Assembly: GCF_014638275.1 (NCBI RefSeq)
Contig: NZ_BMFJ01000002.1
Span: 806,001 to 870,000 of the forward strand
Direction of reading: 5' to 3'
Length of the DNA stretch: 64,000 nt
Source of the DNA: Primorskyibacter flagellatus
Lineage (GTDB): Bacteria > Pseudomonadota > Alphaproteobacteria > Rhodobacterales > Rhodobacteraceae
Translations under genes and position numbers: made by a program
The notes under the pieces: model-generated
The model's database searches: none
What the model was told of the DNA's origin: nothing
Seen by the model: the letters and a program-made list of their open reading frames with translations, nothing else
Part shown: positions 52,765-60,912 of the stretch, in pieces
Position numbering within the stretch: the stretch's first letter is position 1
How the letters are laid out: every line of letters begins with the position of its first letter

Positions 52765-53211
52765 TCAGAACTTCACTACGACCGAGAGCACGATCACGAT
52801 CATCAGCACCGTCGGCAATTCGTTCATCATCCGGTACTGACGCCCGCTCACCTTATTGGTTCCCTTCTCCAGGTCCTTCCTGCGCAGCGCCAGCCAGTGA
52901 TGAAACCACGTCATCGCCAGCACCGCCGCAGCCTTGGTCCAGGGCCACACCATGGACCAGTCGACGATCCCCGGGGTGAACACGAGGCAGAGCCCGAACA
53001 CCCAGGTCGCGATGCTTGCCGGGTTCATGATGAGCCTGAGAAGTTTTTTCTCCATCATGCGGAACGTTTCTTCAATCCGCGCGTTATCGGACTGTTCCAC
53101 GTGATGCACGAAGAGCCGGGGAAGGTAGAACAACCCCGCCATCCAGGCGATCACGGACATGATGTGAAACGCCTTGATCCATGGGTAGAGGGTCGAGAGC
53201 ACGTCAGTCAT
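52765..53211 (-). CDS. hemJ: Protoporphyrinogen oxidase HemJ
   Basis: 148 residues with four hydrophobic segments. YPWIKAFHIMSVIAWMAGLFYLPRLFVHHVE near the N-terminus and MNPASIATWVFGLCLVF, WTKAAAVLAMTWFHHWL are the HemJ signatures with conserved histidines near residues 16 and 110 that bind haem. Converts protoporphyrinogen IX to protoporphyrin IX in the membrane. First of the minus-strand genes beside the putative origin; no hemE next to it. Confidence 0.93.
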   Translation of the reverse strand: MTDVLSTLYPWIKAFHIMSVIAWMAGLFYLPRLFVHHVEQSDNARIEETFRMMEKKLLRLIMNPASIATWVFGLCLVFTPGIVDWSMVWPWTKAAAVLAMTWFHHWLALRRKDLEKGTNKVSGRQYRMMNELPTVLMIVIVLSVVVKF

Positions 53212-53618
53212 TCCGTCCCAGTATTCCTAAAATAAAAAGAAGAAAAGATTGATGTAATATGTAGGGAAGGCGGATCCCGTGGATTACTGACTTTGCCACA
53301 GTCTTGCCAACATTTCGCCGCATCCTGTGGATGACCTTGTGCGAAAAATGCGGAACAGAAGTATACCTGTCAGAAAATTGTTTTATTATCAGTAACTTGT
53401 AAAATTTACGCTACGTCGCTTAGCTCGGGATAGAATCCGTGGCAACTTCGGGACGCATACAATCTTCCACGCCTCCAGGGTTATCCCGGCCAACAACGGG
53501 AGAGCTGTGTGAACCCGGCGGGACAACGGGGATGGATGCGCCCGCCTTGCCTTACCCCTGTTAATTCTTCAGAAACCATCCTTACCCGCACACAGAGATT
53601 TTCCCGGATCTTATCCAC
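53212..53618. other. oriC: Putative chromosomal replication origin (oriC)
   Basis: 407 bases without a gene, by far the longest gap here and the most AT-rich. It contains two AT-rich stretches (53228-53261, purine-rich; 53371-53410, with TTTTATTATC and AAAATTTAC), a perfect DnaA box TTATCCACA at its right edge (53611-53619), a one-mismatch box TGTGGATGA (53326-53334) and weaker ones at 53278 and 53481. One GANTC (53433) is present. Genes leave it in both directions, and parABS plus rho/mnm genes lie on one side, the order known around origins in Caulobacter and relatives. Origin activity itself is inferred. Confidence 0.65.
53326..53334 (-). promoter_or_regulatory. DnaA-box-like site (one mismatch)
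   Basis: Minus-strand TCATCCACA, one mismatch from TTATCCACA, in the middle of the gene-free gap. Confidence 0.5.
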
Positions 53619-53619
53619 A
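53611..53619 (+). promoter_or_regulatory. DnaA box, perfect
   Basis: TTATCCACA, identical to the high-affinity DnaA box. Its last A is the first base of the maf start codon. Confidence 0.75.
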
Positions 53620-54215
53620 TGCCCGACCTCATCCTCGCCTCCGGTTCTGCCATCCGGGCCGCGTTGCTGGGCCGCGCTCAGGTCCCGTTCCGCGTCCGCA
53701 CGGCGCCAGTCGACGAGGACGCCATCAAGGCCTCACTCCTGGCGGAAGGCACCCGCCCCCGTGACATCGCGGACGCCCTGGCCGAGGCCAAGGCGCAGCG
53801 GGTCGGTGTCAAGGAACCCGCTGCGCTGACGCTTGGGTGCGACCAGATCCTCGATCTCGATGGCACTGTATTTTCCAAGCCGGAGAGTCGGGAACAGGCC
53901 GCGGACCAGCTGTCCCGCCTGTCCGGCAAGACGCACAGGCTGCATTCCGCCGCGGTGATCTTTTACGACGCGCAGCCGGTCTGGCGGTTTGTCGGAGAGG
54001 CGCGGATGACCATGCGACCGCTGTCGCCCGCCTATATCTCTGATTACCTTGATCGTGGCTGGCCCGAGCTCGGCACATCCGTCGGCGTCTACCGGATCGA
54101 GGAGGAGGGCAGCCGCCTGTTCTCCCGCATCGACGGTGACTATTTCTCGATCCTCGGGCTCCCGCTTCTGCCCCTGCTCACCTTCCTCCAGGACCGCGAG
54201 GTCATCCGCACATGA
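53619..54215 (+). CDS. maf: Maf-family nucleotide pyrophosphatase
   Basis: 198 residues. Hydrolyses non-canonical or modified nucleoside triphosphates. Typical start LILASGSAIRAALLGRAQVPFRV, TLGCDQILDLDGTVFSKPESREQA and SGKTHRLHSAAVIF, then GVYRIEEEGSRLFSRIDGDYFSILGLPLLPLL at the end. ATG immediately follows the DnaA box and no clear ribosome site is seen. First gene to the right of the putative origin; ATGA overlap with aroE. Confidence 0.93.
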   Translation: MPDLILASGSAIRAALLGRAQVPFRVRTAPVDEDAIKASLLAEGTRPRDIADALAEAKAQRVGVKEPAALTLGCDQILDLDGTVFSKPESREQAADQLSRLSGKTHRLHSAAVIFYDAQPVWRFVGEARMTMRPLSPAYISDYLDRGWPELGTSVGVYRIEEEGSRLFSRIDGDYFSILGLPLLPLLTFLQDREVIRT

Positions 54216-55057
54216 CAGACCCGGCCCCCCTGCCCCGCGTGCCGCTCGCCGGAGTCATCGGACATCCGGTCGCGCATTCCAAGTCGCCTGCGCTTTTCCG
54301 CCACTGGCTCGACACCTACCAGTTGCCCGGCCACTACGTGCCACTGCACGTCCGCCCGGATGATCTGGAAACCGCGTTGGCCACCCTGCCCAAGCTCGGC
54401 TTCGTCGGCGCGAATGTGACGATCCCGCACAAGCAGCGCGCGCTGGAACTGGCCAACGTCGTTTCAGACCGTGCGGCGCTGATCGGTGCCGCCAACACGT
54501 TGATTTTCCGGCAGGATGGCGCTGTTCATGCCGACAATACGGACGGATACGGATTCGTCGAAAACCTGCGCCGCAATGCCCCGGACTGGGATCCCGAAGT
54601 AGGCCCGGCGCTTGTGCTCGGCGCTGGCGGCGCTGCCCGCGCGATCCTTGCCAGCCTGATCGACGCCGGTGTGCCCCGCATCGTCCTGTCGAACCGCACC
54701 CGCAGCCGCGCAGACGGGCTGGCCGAAGAGTTCGGCCGCCACATTGATGTGGTCGAATGGGTACAGGCCGCCGGAGAGATCGGGGACGCCGCGCTGATCG
54801 TCAACACCACGTCTCTCGGCATGACGGGCAAGGAACCGCTGCGCATGAAGCTCGACGCGCTGCACCCCGGCCAGCTGGTCACCGACATCGTATATGCCCC
54901 CCTGCGCACCCGGTTGCTGGAGGAAGCCGCCGCCGCCGGATGCCGGACCGTCGACGGGCTTGGCATGCTGCTCTACCAGGCGGTTCCCGGGTTCGAACGC
55001 TGGTTCGGCGTCAAGCCGGAGGTCACAGACGCCACCCGCGCAGCGGTGCTCGCATGA
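54212..55057 (+). CDS. aroE: Shikimate dehydrogenase AroE
   Basis: 281 residues. Reduces 3-dehydroshikimate to shikimate with NADPH. N-terminal substrate domain: AGVIGHPVAHSKSPALFRHWL and GFVGANVTIPHK (catalytic Lys), ANTLIF with DNTDGYGFV; NADP loop VLGAGGAARAILASL with SNRTRSRADGL. Translationally coupled on both sides. Confidence 0.97.
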   Translation: MTDPAPLPRVPLAGVIGHPVAHSKSPALFRHWLDTYQLPGHYVPLHVRPDDLETALATLPKLGFVGANVTIPHKQRALELANVVSDRAALIGAANTLIFRQDGAVHADNTDGYGFVENLRRNAPDWDPEVGPALVLGAGGAARAILASLIDAGVPRIVLSNRTRSRADGLAEEFGRHIDVVEWVQAAGEIGDAALIVNTTSLGMTGKEPLRMKLDALHPGQLVTDIVYAPLRTRLLEEAAAAGCRTVDGLGMLLYQAVPGFERWFGVKPEVTDATRAAVLA

Positions 55058-55647
55058 CTTTCCTGATCGGCCTCACAGGATCCATCGGCATGGGCAAATC
55101 CACAACCGCAAAGCTGTTTGCCGACGAAGGCTGTGCCGTCTGGGATGCCGACGCGGCGGTCCACCGGCTGTACGCCCCCGGCGGCGCGGCGGTGGAACCG
55201 ATGCGCGCCGCCTTTCCGCAGGCCGTGATCGACGGTGCGGTGTCGCGGGACGCGCTGAAGGCCGCGATCTCCGCCGACCGGACTGCTCTGCGTCGGATCG
55301 AAACGATCGTGCATCCGCTGGTGGCAGATGACCGTCAGGCCTTCATCGCCGCCGCCACGGCCGACATTATTGTGCTCGACATTCCCCTTCTGTTCGAGGG
55401 CGGCGGGCAGCGGATGGTGGACCTGACCGTCTGTGTCTCGGTCCCCGCCGAGATCCAGCGCGACAGGGTGCTGGCGCGCGGCACCATGACAGAAGACCAG
55501 TTCGAGATGATCCGAGCCAAGCAGATGCCCGATGCGGAAAAGCGTGCTCTGGCGGATCGGGTTGTCATCACCGATACTCTGGACCACGCCCGCCAGCAGG
55601 TCCGGGCCATTGTCGCAGAAGCCAGGGAAAAGCTGAAAGATGCGTGA
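55054..55647 (+). CDS. coaE: Dephospho-CoA kinase CoaE
   Basis: 197 residues. Last step of CoA synthesis. Walker A IGLTGSIGMGKSTTAKLFADEG at residues 4-25, VWDADAAVHRLYAPGGAAV, DIPLLFEGGGQRMVD. The ATG at 55054 overlaps the aroE stop as ATGA; longer frames upstream lie within aroE. Overlaps dnaQ by 8 bases. Confidence 0.97.
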   Translation: MTFLIGLTGSIGMGKSTTAKLFADEGCAVWDADAAVHRLYAPGGAAVEPMRAAFPQAVIDGAVSRDALKAAISADRTALRRIETIVHPLVADDRQAFIAAATADIIVLDIPLLFEGGGQRMVDLTVCVSVPAEIQRDRVLARGTMTEDQFEMIRAKQMPDAEKRALADRVVITDTLDHARQQVRAIVAEAREKLKDA

Positions 55648-56326
55648 GATTGTCCTCGATACCGAAACAACCGGCTTCGATCCCGAGCAGGGCGACCGGA
55701 TTGTGGAGATCGGCGGCGTCGAGCTCTGGAACCACGTCCCGACCGGAGAGACCTATCACGTTTACATCAACCCCGAACGCGGCATGCCGCAGGAGGCGTT
55801 CGAGGTTCACGGCCTTGGCGACGACTTCCTGCGCGACAAGCCGAAGTTCCGCGATGTCGCGCAGGGTTTTCTCGACTTCGTGAAGGACGCCAAGCTGGTG
55901 ATCCACAATGCCAGCTTCGACATGAAATTCCTCAACGCCGAGCTGGGCTGGCTGAACCTGCCGAAGCTGCCGTGGGATCAGGCGATCGACACGCTGGCCA
56001 TCGCGCGGCAGAAATTCCCCGGCTCCCCGGCCTCGCTCGACGCGTTGTGCCGCCGGTTCGGGATCGACAACTCCTCGCGCACGCTGCACGGCGCGCTGCT
56101 CGACTCCGAAATCCTGGCCGAGGTATACTTGGAATTGATTGGCGGAAGGCAACCGGACTTCGCGCTCGCCACCTCTGCCGGGTCGTCGGAAACCGGAACC
56201 GCAGATGACTGGCGGCCGCGGCCCCGCCCGACGCCGCTGCCGTCGCGGATCACGGAAAACGAAGCCGCCGCCCATGCTGCGTTTGTCGAAAAGCTGGGCG
56301 ACGGCGCTGTCTGGAAACGCTACTAG
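55640..56326 (+). CDS. dnaQ: DNA polymerase III epsilon subunit DnaQ (proofreading exonuclease)
   Basis: 228 residues. DEDDh exonuclease: Exo I REIVLDTETTGFDPEQGDRIVEIGGVEL (Asp and Glu), Exo II VIHNASFDMKFLN, Exo III with His in TLHGALLDSEILAEVYLEL. The C-terminal tail (about residues 180-228) contacts the polymerase alpha subunit. Stops 3 bases before the convergent secB stop. Confidence 0.97.
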   Translation: MREIVLDTETTGFDPEQGDRIVEIGGVELWNHVPTGETYHVYINPERGMPQEAFEVHGLGDDFLRDKPKFRDVAQGFLDFVKDAKLVIHNASFDMKFLNAELGWLNLPKLPWDQAIDTLAIARQKFPGSPASLDALCRRFGIDNSSRTLHGALLDSEILAEVYLELIGGRQPDFALATSAGSSETGTADDWRPRPRPTPLPSRITENEAAAHAAFVEKLGDGAVWKRY

Positions 56327-56329
56327 GCC

Positions 56330-56818
56330 TCAGGCCTGCGCGGTCTGCTCTGCCGCGCGGCGCTGGAGTTCGCTGCGATAGAGGTTCACGAAGTCGATAT
56401 TGTCGAGGTTCAGCGGCGGGAAGCCCCCGTCGCGGGTCACGTCGCTGACGATCCGGCGCACGAAGGGGAACAGCATCCGCGGGCATTCGATCAGCAGGAA
56501 GGGATGCATCTGGTCATCCGGCACGCCCTCGATGTTGAAGACCCCGGCGTATTCCAGTTCCAGCAGGAACAGCGCGTCGTCGGTGCCCTGGGCGACGGAT
56601 TTGACCGTCAGCTTCATCATCACTTCGTACTGGTTCGCCGTGTCGCGCTTTTTCGCGTCCAGCGCCACCTGCACCTTCACATCCGGCTGCACCTGGCCGG
56701 AGCCGGCCTTGCGGGCGAGGATGTTTTCAAAGGACATGTCGCGCACGAACTGCGTCAGCACGTTCAGCTTGATCTGAGGTGCCGCCTGCGCTGCTGCGCC
56801 ATTTCCGGTTTCGGCCAT
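56330..56818 (-). CDS. secB: Protein-export chaperone SecB
   Basis: 162 residues. Tetrameric chaperone that keeps precursors unfolded for SecA. Typical INVLTQFVRDMSFENIL, with LNVLTQFVRDMSFEN near residue 20, KRDTANQYEVMMKLTVKSVA, LLELEYAGVFNIEGVP and ECPRMLFPFVRRIVSDVTRDGGFPPLNLDNIDFVNLY. Convergent with dnaQ, followed upstream by fxsA in the same direction. Confidence 0.97.
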   Translation of the reverse strand: MAETGNGAAAQAAPQIKLNVLTQFVRDMSFENILARKAGSGQVQPDVKVQVALDAKKRDTANQYEVMMKLTVKSVAQGTDDALFLLELEYAGVFNIEGVPDDQMHPFLLIECPRMLFPFVRRIVSDVTRDGGFPPLNLDNIDFVNLYRSELQRRAAEQTAQA

Positions 56819-56885
56819 CTGTTCTCTCCGAATGTTGGGTCGATACGGCGTCTAACAGGAAGCGGCCCTTGCCTCAATGGCAGGT

Positions 56886-57365
56886 TCAGTGCCGGGTCCA
56901 GCCGGAAGGGTGATGTGTCGGACGCTTGGGCGGTTCGACTTCGTGATAGGTTCCGTCGATCACGTCGTCGCGGAAGGGCGGGCGTGGCCGCTGCCCCGGT
57001 CCCGAGGAAAAACTGGTCACCTTCACGTTGCGCCGCAGCCAGCGGAACGCGGCGTGCCGCGCCGGCGGTGTCAGCAGTGCAAGACCAAGCGCATCGGTGA
57101 AGAAGCCCGGTGTCAGTAGCAGCACGCCCGCCACAAGGATCATTGCCGCATCCGCCAGCGGTTCTGACGGATCGCGCATCTCCGAAAAGCTGCGCTTCAG
57201 ATTGTTCAGCGCCATCGCCCCCTGCGCCCGCATCAGGTAGGTTCCGAGGATCGCGGTCCCCAGAACGATGAGAAGCGTCCAGCCAAGCCCGATCAGCCCG
57301 CCGACCTGAATGAACAGCGCGATCTCGATCATGGGAACGGCGATGAAGGCCAGCAACAGCCACAT
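56886..57365 (-). CDS. fxsA: FxsA family membrane protein
   Basis: 159 residues. Three to four hydrophobic segments; MWLLLAFIAVPMIEIALFIQVGGLIGLGWTLLIVLGTAILGTYLMRAQG is the FxsA core, with a third helix VLLLTPGFFTDALGLALLTPPAR. E. coli FxsA overexpression relieves phage T7 exclusion; the normal role is unclear. Divergent from the Tim44-like gene. A 67-base gap separates it from secB. Confidence 0.92.
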   Translation of the reverse strand: MWLLLAFIAVPMIEIALFIQVGGLIGLGWTLLIVLGTAILGTYLMRAQGAMALNNLKRSFSEMRDPSEPLADAAMILVAGVLLLTPGFFTDALGLALLTPPARHAAFRWLRRNVKVTSFSSGPGQRPRPPFRDDVIDGTYHEVEPPKRPTHHPSGWTRH

Positions 57366-57477
57366 GGGTATCTCCTGTCGTCGGTGGTGCGGTAGACTTA
57401 CTGCAACCCGTCACCTACATAGGAAGGGAACCGGGCCGTTTCCATGGCCTGCGCGGAAGTGAGCCCAAGGGATAACG

Positions 57478-58137
57478 ATGAACTCTCCCATTCTTCAACT
57501 GCTGGTGCTGGCGGGTATCGCCATCTTCCTGATCCTGCGCCTGCGCTCCGTCCTCGGCACGCGGGAAGGATACGAAAAGCCCCCGGTCACCCAGCCCGGC
57601 CCCACGACGGAGCGTCGCGGCAGCTTTGAGGTGATCGACGGCGGCCCGGACCCCGACATCGTCGACCACGTCCCGGCCGACAGCCCCGCGGCCGGCGCGC
57701 TGGCCCGGATGAAGGCGCTGGAACCTTCATTCTCCGTCGGTGAATTCCTCGGCGGTGCACGCGGCGCTTACGAAATGATCCTGATGGGGTTCGAACGCGG
57801 CGAACTGGCCGAGATCAAGCCGTTCCTGTCCGATGACGTCTATGAATCCTTTGCCTTCGTGGTCGAGGATCGCGAAGTCAAGGGCCTGACGGTCGAGGCC
57901 GATTTCCTGGGAGTCAAGGAACTCCAGCTGGTCGACGCCGAGCTCGACGACGCCACGCAGGAGGCGGAACTGACCGTGCGCTTCGTCGGGCAGCTGACCT
58001 TTGCCGTGCGTGACCGCGCCGGCGAGGTGGTGGAAGGCGATCCCAAGACCGCCAAGACGCAGCGCGACATCTGGACCTTTGCCCGCCGGATGGGGACCGA
58101 CGATCCCAACTGGCAGCTGGTCGCCACCGGCGAATGA
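57478..58137 (+). CDS. Tim44/TimA-like membrane-anchored adaptor
   Basis: 219 residues. One N-terminal helix (ILQLLVLAGIAIFLILRLRSVLG) anchors it to the inner membrane. The C-terminal Tim44-like domain contains FLGGARGAYEMILMGFERGELAEIKPFLSDDVYESF and DIWTFARRMGTDDPNWQLVATGE, close to the mitochondrial Tim44 C-domain. In alphaproteobacteria it probably assists a membrane protein process. A GTG at 57463 is an in-frame alternative start five codons upstream of the ATG. ATGA overlap with mltA. Confidence 0.9.
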   Translation: MNSPILQLLVLAGIAIFLILRLRSVLGTREGYEKPPVTQPGPTTERRGSFEVIDGGPDPDIVDHVPADSPAAGALARMKALEPSFSVGEFLGGARGAYEMILMGFERGELAEIKPFLSDDVYESFAFVVEDREVKGLTVEADFLGVKELQLVDAELDDATQEAELTVRFVGQLTFAVRDRAGEVVEGDPKTAKTQRDIWTFARRMGTDDPNWQLVATGE

Positions 58138-59168
58138 CTCTGGCGCGGCTGGCTGCCCTGCTGGCCGCTCTGACCCTGCCCGGCACAGGGCAGGCCGAAC
58201 CGCCGTCCCTCACCGTTCTGGACTATTCGTCGCTGCGGGGCTGGGACGCAGACGACCACGCCGCCGCGCTGCGTGTGTTCCTCAACACCTGCCCCGACCT
58301 TTCTGCGCCCGACTGGCAGGCGCTGTGCACGGTCGCGGAGCAACAAACCAACGCCCGCACCTTCTTTGAACTGTTCTTCACCCCGGTTCTGGTCGAAGAC
58401 GGCAATCCCGCGCTCTTCACCGGCTATTTCGAACCGGAGCTCAACGGCTCTCTCACCCCGACCCCGCGCTACCGCCATCCGCTCTACCGCATGCCGCCCG
58501 AGGCTCGCCAGCAGCCCTGGCTGTCGCGCCGCGACATCGAAACTTCCGGAGTCCTGCAGGGAAGGGGGCTCGAGATCGCGTGGGTCGACGATCCCGTCGA
58601 ACTGTTCTTCCTGCAGATTCAGGGCTCCGGCCGCATCCGCCTGCCGGACGGAAAGGTGCTGCGCGTCGGCTATGGCGGCAAGAACGGTCAGGAATACAGC
58701 TCCATCGGGCAGGAACTGGTGCGGCGCGGCACCTATTCGGCGCATCAGGTTTCCGCGCAGGTCATCAAGAACTGGGTTCGCCGCAACCCGGAGGAGGGGG
58801 CGGAGCTGCTCCGCCACAACGCCTCCTACGTCTTTTTCCGGGTGGTCGACACGGTCGCGCCCGAGGACGGCCCCGTCGGTGCGATGAACCGTTCCGTCAC
58901 CGCCGGTCGCTCGGTCGCCGTCGATCCGTCCTACACGCCGCTCGGCGCGCCGGTCTGGGTGGAAAAGGACGGCACCCTGCCGATGAACCGGCTGATGGTC
59001 GCGCAGGACACCGGATCGGCCATCAAGGGGGCGCAGCGCGCGGATATCTTTGTCGGCACCGGCGACAAGGCGGGGCGTTTGGCCGGGCGGCTGAAGGATC
59101 CGGGGCGGATGGTCGTCCTCCTCCCCATCCAGCGCGCCTATGCCATGCTGCCGGGTGACAGCCTGTGA
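58134..59168 (+). CDS. mltA: Membrane-bound lytic transglycosylase A (MltA)
   Basis: 344 residues. Signal peptide MTLARLAALLAALTLPGTGQA; no lipobox Cys, unlike E. coli MltA. MltA domain with FTGYFEPELNGS, VDDPVELFFLQIQGSGRIRLPDGKVLRVGYGGKNGQEYSSIGQEL, and the 3D domain SVAVDPSYTPLGAPVWVEK, with catalytic Asp in VAQDTGSAIKGAQRADIFVGTGDKAG. Cleaves peptidoglycan glycan strands in the periplasm. ATGA overlaps with both neighbours. Confidence 0.94.
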   Translation: MTLARLAALLAALTLPGTGQAEPPSLTVLDYSSLRGWDADDHAAALRVFLNTCPDLSAPDWQALCTVAEQQTNARTFFELFFTPVLVEDGNPALFTGYFEPELNGSLTPTPRYRHPLYRMPPEARQQPWLSRRDIETSGVLQGRGLEIAWVDDPVELFFLQIQGSGRIRLPDGKVLRVGYGGKNGQEYSSIGQELVRRGTYSAHQVSAQVIKNWVRRNPEEGAELLRHNASYVFFRVVDTVAPEDGPVGAMNRSVTAGRSVAVDPSYTPLGAPVWVEKDGTLPMNRLMVAQDTGSAIKGAQRADIFVGTGDKAGRLAGRLKDPGRMVVLLPIQRAYAMLPGDSL

Positions 59169-59746
59169 GTCGCCGCCTGAAACCCGAGGAGCTTGAACTC
59201 TGGAACCGGGTCGCCGGCACCGCCGACCGGATCAACCGCCCCCTGTCGCGGACAGAGGAACAGCGGCCGAAGCCCAAGAAGCCCCGCGCCGCCGATCCCG
59301 ACCCCTTGCCGACCTTCCGCATCGGCCAGACGGCGCAGGGCAGGGGGCCCGGCCATGACCTCATGGGATCGGTCAGCGACCGCCTGACCGACGCGCCGCT
59401 TCGGATGGACCGCAAGATGCATACGAAGATGAAGCGCGGGAAACTCTCTCCGGATGCGCGCATCGATCTGCACGGCATGACGCTGGACCGTGCGCACCCT
59501 GCGCTTACCGGCTTCATCATGCGCGCCGCGAGCGATGGCAAACGGCTGGTTCTGGTCATCACCGGAAAGGGCAAGGATCGTGACTCCGACGGTCCGATCC
59601 CTGTCCGCCGCGGCATCCTGCGCCACCATGTCCCGCACTGGCTGAGCGTTCCGCCCTTGTCGCAGCTGATCCTGCAGGTCACGCCCGCCCACATCAGCCA
59701 TGGCGGCGGCGGGGCCTACTACGTGTACCTGCGCAGGCTGCGCTAG
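59165..59746 (+). CDS. Smr/MutS2-domain endonuclease-like protein
   Basis: 193 residues. A charged low-complexity N-terminal half (residues 1-95) precedes the Smr domain with RIDLHGMTLDRAHPALTGFI, VLVITGKGKDRD and the C-terminal HGG motif HISHGGGGAYYVYLRR. Smr domains nick DNA or cut RNA; the function of this stand-alone form (YdaL-like) is unclear. Coupled by ATGA to mltA; its 3' end overlaps the convergent DUF900 gene by 4 bases. Confidence 0.88.
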   Translation: MSRRLKPEELELWNRVAGTADRINRPLSRTEEQRPKPKKPRAADPDPLPTFRIGQTAQGRGPGHDLMGSVSDRLTDAPLRMDRKMHTKMKRGKLSPDARIDLHGMTLDRAHPALTGFIMRAASDGKRLVLVITGKGKDRDSDGPIPVRRGILRHHVPHWLSVPPLSQLILQVTPAHISHGGGGAYYVYLRRLR

Positions 59747-60843
59747 TTTCTCAGAAGCCCCGGCGACAGGATCAGCTGCGTCGCCTTGCTGACCGTGACC
59801 GCCACCCCCGGCAGTCCGCCGCGTGAATCCTGCCCCGCACGTGCGAAGCTCGTGCTCAGTTCCCGGCTGCGCGACAGCAGCGCGATCAGCGCCGGAGAGC
59901 TCACAGCCGTCATGTGCGACTGCGCCGCGGGGCCTGAAAACGCCGTAACGTCGACGATGGTGACGTCAAGGTCCGACAGGCTGTTCGCACTGTCCAGCGT
60001 CCCCAGCCTGTTCGAACGCCCGTTGATCCTGGACGACAGCATCAGCGCCCGGTCCTTCTGCGACACGAAGATGGCAAAGGGCTGCGGAAGGAAACGGATC
60101 CGCCCGGCCTGCGCATGGAACAGATCCGTGTCGATGTCGGGCGCGATCAGCACCACCCCGTCGAGAATGCGGTCCGGCAGGCCGGGGTTGGCGATCGCCA
60201 TCTGCCGCAGGCTCTCCATCACCAGCATCGCCCCCAGGGAATGGCCGACGATCACCACGTTGCGCGCGCCCGCGCGGGAGACGTCGCGCAACATCTCCTC
60301 CAGCCCGTCGCGCGCCAGAAGAACGCTGTCCCTGTCGTGGCTGTAGCCCAGGGGATGCGCCGCACTCGGCCAGGAAAACCCGACGGCGACACCCTTGAGC
60401 CCGAAATCGTGCGCCAGCTGCGCCGTACGGAAAACGCCGTCGCTGAATGAGGTGTTGTAGCCATGCACGAAGATCGTGATGTCCCGCTCCGCCGGCGCCA
60501 GCTCTGCCAGCGACCTGCGCAGGGTGCTCAGGAACGCTGCCTTGCTGCCGATCTCGTCGCTTCTGGTCAGCACGAAGTGACGACCAGGCACCGGATTGGA
60601 ATAGGACACCGGGACCGTTCCCGGCCGCCGGTCCCGCGGGATAGACACGCCGACGTCGAGATAGGTGAAAGCAGCGGCGCGCCCGCCACCGTAATTCCCC
60701 GCGGCGTCCCTTGCGCGGTTGGTGACAACCACGACCTTCTGATGATCGCCGACTGTCCCGGCCTCCGGAACAAGCAGCATGCGCGTTGGATCCGCACATC
60801 CGCAAAGCACGGCGACGACGATCAGATACAGGAACAGACGCAT
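59743..60843 (-). CDS. DUF900 alpha/beta-hydrolase lipoprotein
   Basis: 366 residues. Lipobox in MRLFLYLIVVAVLCGCAD (L-C-G-C) suggests a lipoprotein. The DUF900 alpha/beta-hydrolase domain shows ITIFVHGYNTSFSDGVFRTAQL, GFSWPSAAHPLGYSHDRDS and the nucleophile in VVIVGHSLGAMLVMESLRQM (about residue 200); Asp in IAPDIDTDLF. A C-terminal tail of about 60 residues is unannotated. Probably a periplasmic or outer-membrane esterase/lipase-like enzyme. Single gene. Confidence 0.82.
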   Translation of the reverse strand: MRLFLYLIVVAVLCGCADPTRMLLVPEAGTVGDHQKVVVVTNRARDAAGNYGGGRAAAFTYLDVGVSIPRDRRPGTVPVSYSNPVPGRHFVLTRSDEIGSKAAFLSTLRRSLAELAPAERDITIFVHGYNTSFSDGVFRTAQLAHDFGLKGVAVGFSWPSAAHPLGYSHDRDSVLLARDGLEEMLRDVSRAGARNVVIVGHSLGAMLVMESLRQMAIANPGLPDRILDGVVLIAPDIDTDLFHAQAGRIRFLPQPFAIFVSQKDRALMLSSRINGRSNRLGTLDSANSLSDLDVTIVDVTAFSGPAAQSHMTAVSSPALIALLSRSRELSTSFARAGQDSRGGLPGVAVTVSKATQLILSPGLLRN

Positions 60844-60912
60844 CAGGCAACCCGGGGTTCAGCCCCTCCGGGATACCCGCCCAGGCCCGGGAGCGCCAGA
60901 ATTTCGGCGCGA

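Noticed and set aside
53093-53108. Third parS-like sequence, TGTTCCACGTGATGCA, in hemJ
   Set aside because: Three mismatches from the palindrome, and the bases encode conserved HemJ residues (FVHHVEQ).
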